A stretch of 64,000 bases of DNA from an uncultured Ruminococcus sp. (GTDB lineage: Bacteria > Bacillota > Clostridia > Oscillospirales > Ruminococcaceae), in contig CAJTYV010000001.1 of NCBI GenBank assembly GCA_910584195.1, positions 47,207 to 111,206 on the forward strand, given 5' to 3'. Position 1 is the stretch's first letter; every line of letters starts with the position of its first letter. Positions 59,867 to 64,000 of this stretch are shown here, piece after piece. The notes beneath the pieces are model-generated. The model saw only the letters and a program-made list of their open reading frames with translations. It was not told the origin of the DNA and searched no databases. The position numbers and the translations under genes are program-made.

Positions 59867-62185
59867 TTACATATTACGCAATCTTTTATTAGATGCAATA
59901 TTCCAAAAATGATATAGAAAAACCTTGCAAATCAGCACACAAGCAAATATTACAATTATATTAGATATTACTATTTCCATATATGGCATTGGTATTTGTA
60001 TTCTCGAAAGAAGCATAAGTTCATTATAATACAGATTAGTAATTATAAGCGCTAAGACGTCTGATACAATAAGTGAACTCAGTATAACACCACAAGACTG
60101 ATATATAACCATAAGCGAAATATTATATTTACTTATACCTATTGCTGACATTATCGCATATTCCTTTATATTACGCTGAATACTTATATACGCAGTAATA
60201 CAGCTATTTATTAACAGGAAAAAGAATGTCAGCATAATCAAAAATATATTAATATAATTGCAAATTTTCAAATGCCTGTTATTTCCTTCTATTTGAGAAA
60301 TGTCCGTCAATTTCACAAAATTTTTTCCTGAAAAAAGAGCGGTTAGTTCGTTTGTACTTTCTTTGGAAACTTTGTAGAATATACGTGATGGAATTGGATC
60401 ATTACCAAAAAGTTCAATGTATGTCTCCATATTTATCATTAATACATTGGCAACTTGTGATGAAGGCAATATATCATCATATTCATTCTTTACCCCTATT
60501 ATTTCAAGTGAATTTTCCTCATCTAATTGTATTTTTGAGTAGTTTTCAAGTTTCACCCCAACAATATTGTTACTATTATTGATAATATTTCTATAAGCAA
60601 TTGCCTCATATTTTTTTAAATCTATATTAAGCTGCTTTTGCTGTTCGTCTGTAATGCCTACCATTATAAATGGAATCTGCATAGTATCAGAATAATTATT
60701 GCTGAGTTCATACTGATAATCTTTTTTTAGCAGCTCAGCATATTCATCTGATATAGTATCCTTATATACATTCAAATTACAGCTCTTACTATAAATCGGT
60801 ACAGAAACACACCCATCAATGTATGGCGCAGCAATTTTGCGTACATAATTATTAACGATTAGATTATTGTAACTTCTAAATTTATCTTCATCTAATTCTG
60901 CAACATAATCATATCCTTCATATTTTGTCACATCTTGTATTACTGATGAAAAATACAACTTAAACACAGGAATCAGACATATAAGAAAAGAAATTGTAAT
61001 GAATGTAAGTATATTTGATAACTTAGCATTTTTTATATGACGTTTAGCTATGATATAATTTGTTATTCTATTAATTGAAACACGTTTTCTCACATTAATT
61101 GATTTTTCGTTTCTCACATCCTGTATATTTAACTTTCTTGTTTTAAGTATGATGATAAACAGCAATGAAACAATATATAATAAAATCAATATAATTGTAA
61201 GAAATAAAACTATTAAAAAACCTCTTTTATAAACGAATGATGTAACATCAGATGAATATGTATATTTATAAATTTCTTTTATAGCTCCGACAGAAATAAA
61301 GCTGCATAAAATTCCAAATGTTCCTGAGAGTAAAATGGTCTTAAGTACATTAATAAATATACATTTTCTTATAGAATTCTTATTTATTCCAATGAATCCA
61401 GCCACACCTATATTAGTATTATGATACATGAGCATCATTGATACAATATGAATAAATATAGATGTCATAACTGCAAGCAGTACAACAAGCAGCGGTACAT
61501 AAAGTTTACGATTCTGATAAGAATTAAGTTCAATTGCCCACTGATTCATATTATATTCGCAATATACTGAATATTTTTCATATTTAGACACAACAGCATC
61601 ACAACGGTCAATATTTTTTAATGAAAACGCAGCTGAATTCATTTTTACAGGAGAAGAAGTAAAACACTGTACGTAGTAGTTAGACATAGCAGACCACAAA
61701 CGATGCGATTTAAATGTACCTGTTACCGTATATTCTTCATCTCCCAGTTGAATTTTACTTCCTATGAAATTTTCATGAGGAATTCCACGCATAAAAAGAA
61801 ATGAAGATTCACAACATATTTCACTATGATTTTTTGGGAAGCTGCCGCTTGTCAGGTAATACTCTGTAAAATCAAAATAATCCTTAGGTACGGCATCCAA
61901 ATACAAACCCGTTCCATCGGTCGAACTGAATACGTTTCTTTCAAAACCAATAACTCTATCCACCGATCTTTCTTCCGAAAGCTTATCAATTTTATCGGAA
62001 TCCATATTATACAACACTCCATGATATGTGCCATATTTTGTATTATTATATTTCATATCAAGGAGAGCTTCATAAAACAAAGTTACTGTGTTCGTGAAGA
62101 TAACTGATATAAAAATCACCAGAAATAAAATAATATGATATTTGTACGGTTTCTTAAAGCTTTTTAAAAGTAATTTATCACGCAT
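59867..62185 (-). CDS. ABC transporter permease, FtsX/MacB-like
   Basis: 772 residues from the ATG at 62185, chosen because the frame then overlaps the ATPase stop by 8 bases; an upstream start at 62203 is also open. There is an N-terminal membrane segment (YHIILFLVIFISVIFTNTVT), a large extracellular domain, then clusters of segments near residues 230-350 and three at the C-terminus (LKICNYINIFLIMLTFFFLL, IYQSCGVILSSLIVSDVLAL), the FtsX layout of two modules. ISIQRNIKEYAIMSAIGISK is the coupling helix motif of the family. It is probably a bacteriocin, peptide or lipoprotein exporter. Confidence 0.87.
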   Translation of the reverse strand: MRDKLLLKSFKKPYKYHIILFLVIFISVIFTNTVTLFYEALLDMKYNNTKYGTYHGVLYNMDSDKIDKLSEERSVDRVIGFERNVFSSTDGTGLYLDAVPKDYFDFTEYYLTSGSFPKNHSEICCESSFLFMRGIPHENFIGSKIQLGDEEYTVTGTFKSHRLWSAMSNYYVQCFTSSPVKMNSAAFSLKNIDRCDAVVSKYEKYSVYCEYNMNQWAIELNSYQNRKLYVPLLVVLLAVMTSIFIHIVSMMLMYHNTNIGVAGFIGINKNSIRKCIFINVLKTILLSGTFGILCSFISVGAIKEIYKYTYSSDVTSFVYKRGFLIVLFLTIILILLYIVSLLFIIILKTRKLNIQDVRNEKSINVRKRVSINRITNYIIAKRHIKNAKLSNILTFITISFLICLIPVFKLYFSSVIQDVTKYEGYDYVAELDEDKFRSYNNLIVNNYVRKIAAPYIDGCVSVPIYSKSCNLNVYKDTISDEYAELLKKDYQYELSNNYSDTMQIPFIMVGITDEQQKQLNIDLKKYEAIAYRNIINNSNNIVGVKLENYSKIQLDEENSLEIIGVKNEYDDILPSSQVANVLMINMETYIELFGNDPIPSRIFYKVSKESTNELTALFSGKNFVKLTDISQIEGNNRHLKICNYINIFLIMLTFFFLLINSCITAYISIQRNIKEYAIMSAIGISKYNISLMVIYQSCGVILSSLIVSDVLALIITNLYYNELMLLSRIQIPMPYMEIVISNIIVIFACVLICKVFLYHFWNIASNKRLRNM

Positions 62186-62867
62186 TTTCTCCCCCCGTAT
62201 CATTTGAAATATTAGTGCATTTTCCGTCTAAAACTTCAATTTTGTAATCAGCAAGAGAGGCATATTTTTCTTCATGAGTAACATAAACAAGACAGCTATT
62301 GTTGCTTTTAGCATAGGAAATAAGCAAATCAAATACTATTTTTGAATTATATGAATCAAGATTACCTGTGGGTTCGTCAGCAAAAATCACCTTTGGTTTC
62401 ATAAGCAATGCCCTGCATATTGCAACACGCTGCTGTTCTCCGCCGGATAATTCATGAGGATAGTTAAGCAGCTTGTTTCCTATTCCACATTTATTCACAA
62501 GTTCCTCAAAAAGTGCGTTATCATAAACTTTGCTTTTATAATTCATCGGCAGAATAATATTTTCTTTTGCATTAAGAGTTGACATTAAATAAAAATCCTG
62601 AAAAACAAATCCGAAATTTTTTAATCTGAAATCTGATTTTTTTGCTTCTTTCATAGAAGATATTTTTTCTGAATCAAATAAAATTTCTCCATCGGTAGGT
62701 AAATCAAGTGTTGACATTACATTTATAAGCGTACTTTTTCCCGAGCCTGATGGTCCAATAATAGCTGCAATATCAGAACTTCCAATATTAAGGCTGACAT
62801 TATCCAAAGCTTTACATGCTGTTTCACCTGACCCGTAAATTTTAGTAACATTGTTTACTTTTATCAT
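62178..62867 (-). CDS. ABC transporter ATP-binding protein
   Basis: 229 residues, LolD/MacB-type. Walker A is IIGPSGSGKSTLINVMSTLD, the Q-loop is FVFQDFYLMSTLNAKENIIL, the signature is LSGGEQQRVAICRALLMKPK, Walker B is VIFADEPTGNLDSYNS and the switch His is in VYVTHEEKYASLADY. It overlaps the permease gene, forming a two-gene exporter. The upstream genes encode membrane-anchored proteins that may be partners. Confidence 0.95.
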   Translation of the reverse strand: MIKVNNVTKIYGSGETACKALDNVSLNIGSSDIAAIIGPSGSGKSTLINVMSTLDLPTDGEILFDSEKISSMKEAKKSDFRLKNFGFVFQDFYLMSTLNAKENIILPMNYKSKVYDNALFEELVNKCGIGNKLLNYPHELSGGEQQRVAICRALLMKPKVIFADEPTGNLDSYNSKIVFDLLISYAKSNNSCLVYVTHEEKYASLADYKIEVLDGKCTNISNDTGGENA

Positions 62868-62901
62868 ATTTCCTCCTTTTAGTTTTATATGATCTCAAAT
62901 A

Positions 62902-63477
62902 TCACTTCTTGCGCCACACTATGTCGTCAAAGTCAAGAGAATCAATTCCTTTAACTTCAACTTCACCCGCTTCGCCTTTATGCTTATATATGACATCAAG
63001 CTCTACTGACTTTATTTTTTCATAAAGTTCTTCATCAGTTAATCCTTTTCTGTTCATTAATACATAGCAACTTGTATCAGTGGGAATATACATAGATGTT
63101 TGCATAGGGAAATCCAACCTATGAGCGGAAATGAATGAGTTATCATTTTCAAGTACCTTATTTACAATACAATATATAAGGTTGACAGATGATATACAAT
63201 TACATTTTACTTTACATCTATATATAACAAGAATATAGTCGCTTATATTATCGGATAAAACCGTATCTGAATCATAAAAGATTTGTCCGTATTTAAGATA
63301 GGTATTTACGTATCTCGCATCTTTAGCATCATTAGCGGAAAATGAATCTATAGATACATAATCAATTTTAGAAGTTACAGGGTATTTTAATGAATATAAA
63401 AAACATACAACTGCTATAACTAATATTGAGCATATTGCCAATATTTTTATTGCTTTTTTATTGACTAATCGTTTCAT
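62902..63477 (-). CDS. Membrane-anchored hypothetical protein, 191 residues
   Basis: MKRLVNKKAIKILAICSILV with the following IAVVCFLYSL is a signal anchor. The exported part has SDYILVIYRCKVKCNCISSV, SCYVLMNRKGLTDEELYEKI, IKSVELDVIYKHKGEAGEVE and ends LDFDDIVWRKK. It is clearly related to the next protein upstream (same SDYI-QVLY-AC, KGLSEEDIEEKI and VEGIESLE patterns). No family recognised. It is 35 bases upstream of the ABC ATPase gene on the same strand, so probably co-transcribed with the exporter. Confidence 0.72.
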   Translation of the reverse strand: MKRLVNKKAIKILAICSILVIAVVCFLYSLKYPVTSKIDYVSIDSFSANDAKDARYVNTYLKYGQIFYDSDTVLSDNISDYILVIYRCKVKCNCISSVNLIYCIVNKVLENDNSFISAHRLDFPMQTSMYIPTDTSCYVLMNRKGLTDEELYEKIKSVELDVIYKHKGEAGEVEVKGIDSLDFDDIVWRKK

Positions 63478-63541
63478 TTTGTCACCTTACCATGCGCTTT
63501 TGGCTATTGCATGATCTGTTGTATTATTTGCTTTTTTAAGT

Positions 63542-64000
63542 TTAAAACATCTGTAAATTATATTTTATATCCTCAGATTCCAAAGATTCAATACCCTCAA
63601 CTTTAATTTTTTTAGGTTCATTATTCTCTTTATATATAATTGAAATATCAATTGCTCTGATTTTTTCTTCAATATCTTCTTCACTAAGTCCTTTTATGCA
63701 AATCAAAACATTACAAAAAATAGTTTGATTTTTAAAAGGATTAGATGTAGCTAAGTAATCAGGAGGGATGGTTAGAATATATGACGTATCATTTTCAGGA
63801 ACAGATTCAACTATAGAACGGATTTCACTTGCACCCAATAAATTATTTATCTTAAAATCGCACGCATATAATACCTGAATATAATCAGATGCGTTTTCTG
63901 AAGGAATATGATCCATATCACAAAACACTTGAAGATTGTCGATACTATTCTTTGCTTGCTTTAAATAATTGTTTAGAAACCTCTCATCCATGGAACTCAC
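63542..64000 (-). CDS. Paralogue of the preceding membrane-anchored protein, 5' end outside the window
   Basis: 152 residues visible, running off the window edge: FLNNYLKQAKNSIDNLQVFC, ENASDYIQVLYACDFKINNL, ENDTSYILTIPPDYLATSNP, VLICIKGLSEEDIEEKIRAI, KKIKVEGIESLESEDIKYNL. It shares the arrangement of the next gene downstream, but no membrane anchor is visible because the start is cut. It is a tandem duplicate upstream of the ABC exporter. Confidence 0.7.
   Translation of the reverse strand: MSSMDERFLNNYLKQAKNSIDNLQVFCDMDHIPSENASDYIQVLYACDFKINNLLGASEIRSIVESVPENDTSYILTIPPDYLATSNPFKNQTIFCNVLICIKGLSEEDIEEKIRAIDISIIYKENNEPKKIKVEGIESLESEDIKYNLQMF

Overview
The window looks like a chromosomal segment of a low-to-mid GC, spore-forming Gram-positive of the Ruminococcus / Oscillospirales type. 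The evidence is a cotJ spore-coat operon, a secreted glycosidase ending in a type I-like dockerin (cellulosome-style, typical of Ruminococcus), a clostridial-type polyamine cluster, pyruvate:ferredoxin oxidoreductase and sigma-A promoters with 17-bp spacers. No rRNA, tRNA or CRISPR array was found.

The main result is in the first 19 kb. The spore-coat Mn-catalase gene cotJC is split into three in-frame pieces (281-305, 7996-8377, 18891-19098). Joined at the short sequences shared at each junction (AAATTAC; CGCAGA inside TTG[C/T]CGCAGA), they give an uninterrupted 204-residue CotJC carrying all the expected family motifs. Each interruption has its own serine recombinase gene at its right end, in the same orientation as cotJC. 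This is the layout of skin-type elements, which are excised from sporulation genes in the mother cell. Intervening element 1 (306-7995) carries panB-panC-panD, a DUF2520 protein, a Rieske/FAD oxidoreductase and recombinase 1. Intervening element 2 (8378-18890) carries a tyrosine recombinase bracketed by palindromic sites, an M4 metallopeptidase, an M48 peptidase, a TraG/VirD4-like ATPase, a replication-relaxation protein beside large palindromes, and recombinase 2. Regulated excision is an inference; the split gene and the in-frame joins are read directly from the sequence.

From 19 to 28.5 kb lie a sugar-phosphate transferase with a structured 5' region and a minus-strand polyamine cluster (speD-speA-[lipoprotein, MITE, speA tail remnant]-speE-speB-DUF3592-carboxynorspermidine synthase-small ORF-carboxynorspermidine decarboxylase). 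The cluster encodes both the aminopropyltransferase and the carboxyspermidine routes, and speD is preceded by an attenuator-like terminator. At 28.9-33.6 kb a truncated AraC-type regulator and a 5'-truncated GH98-dockerin protein face each other across what looks like a deletion junction. From 33.9 to 48.1 kb there are coenzyme A genes (coaBC, coaX), a DUF1846 protein, an acetyltransferase, rmuC, nifJ, a candidate small RNA with two tandem hairpins, and a sigma factor / membrane beta-propeller / lipoprotein group.

rplM-rpsI follow. The 3' end of rpsI is the attachment site of a 9.8-kb genomic island (49531-59300; 17-bp direct repeats, GTAACTAAC arm-type repeats, tyrosine integrase), which carries a decayed second integrase, a PUA/EVE-like fragment, an exonuclease, a DUF5131 protein, an XRE regulator, a sigma-like protein, an AAA-ATPase and a broken HipA-like kinase gene. 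The window ends with an ABC exporter pair and two related membrane-anchored proteins on the minus strand. Two families of small inverted-repeat elements (MITE-like, about 165 and 180 bp) are scattered through the window.
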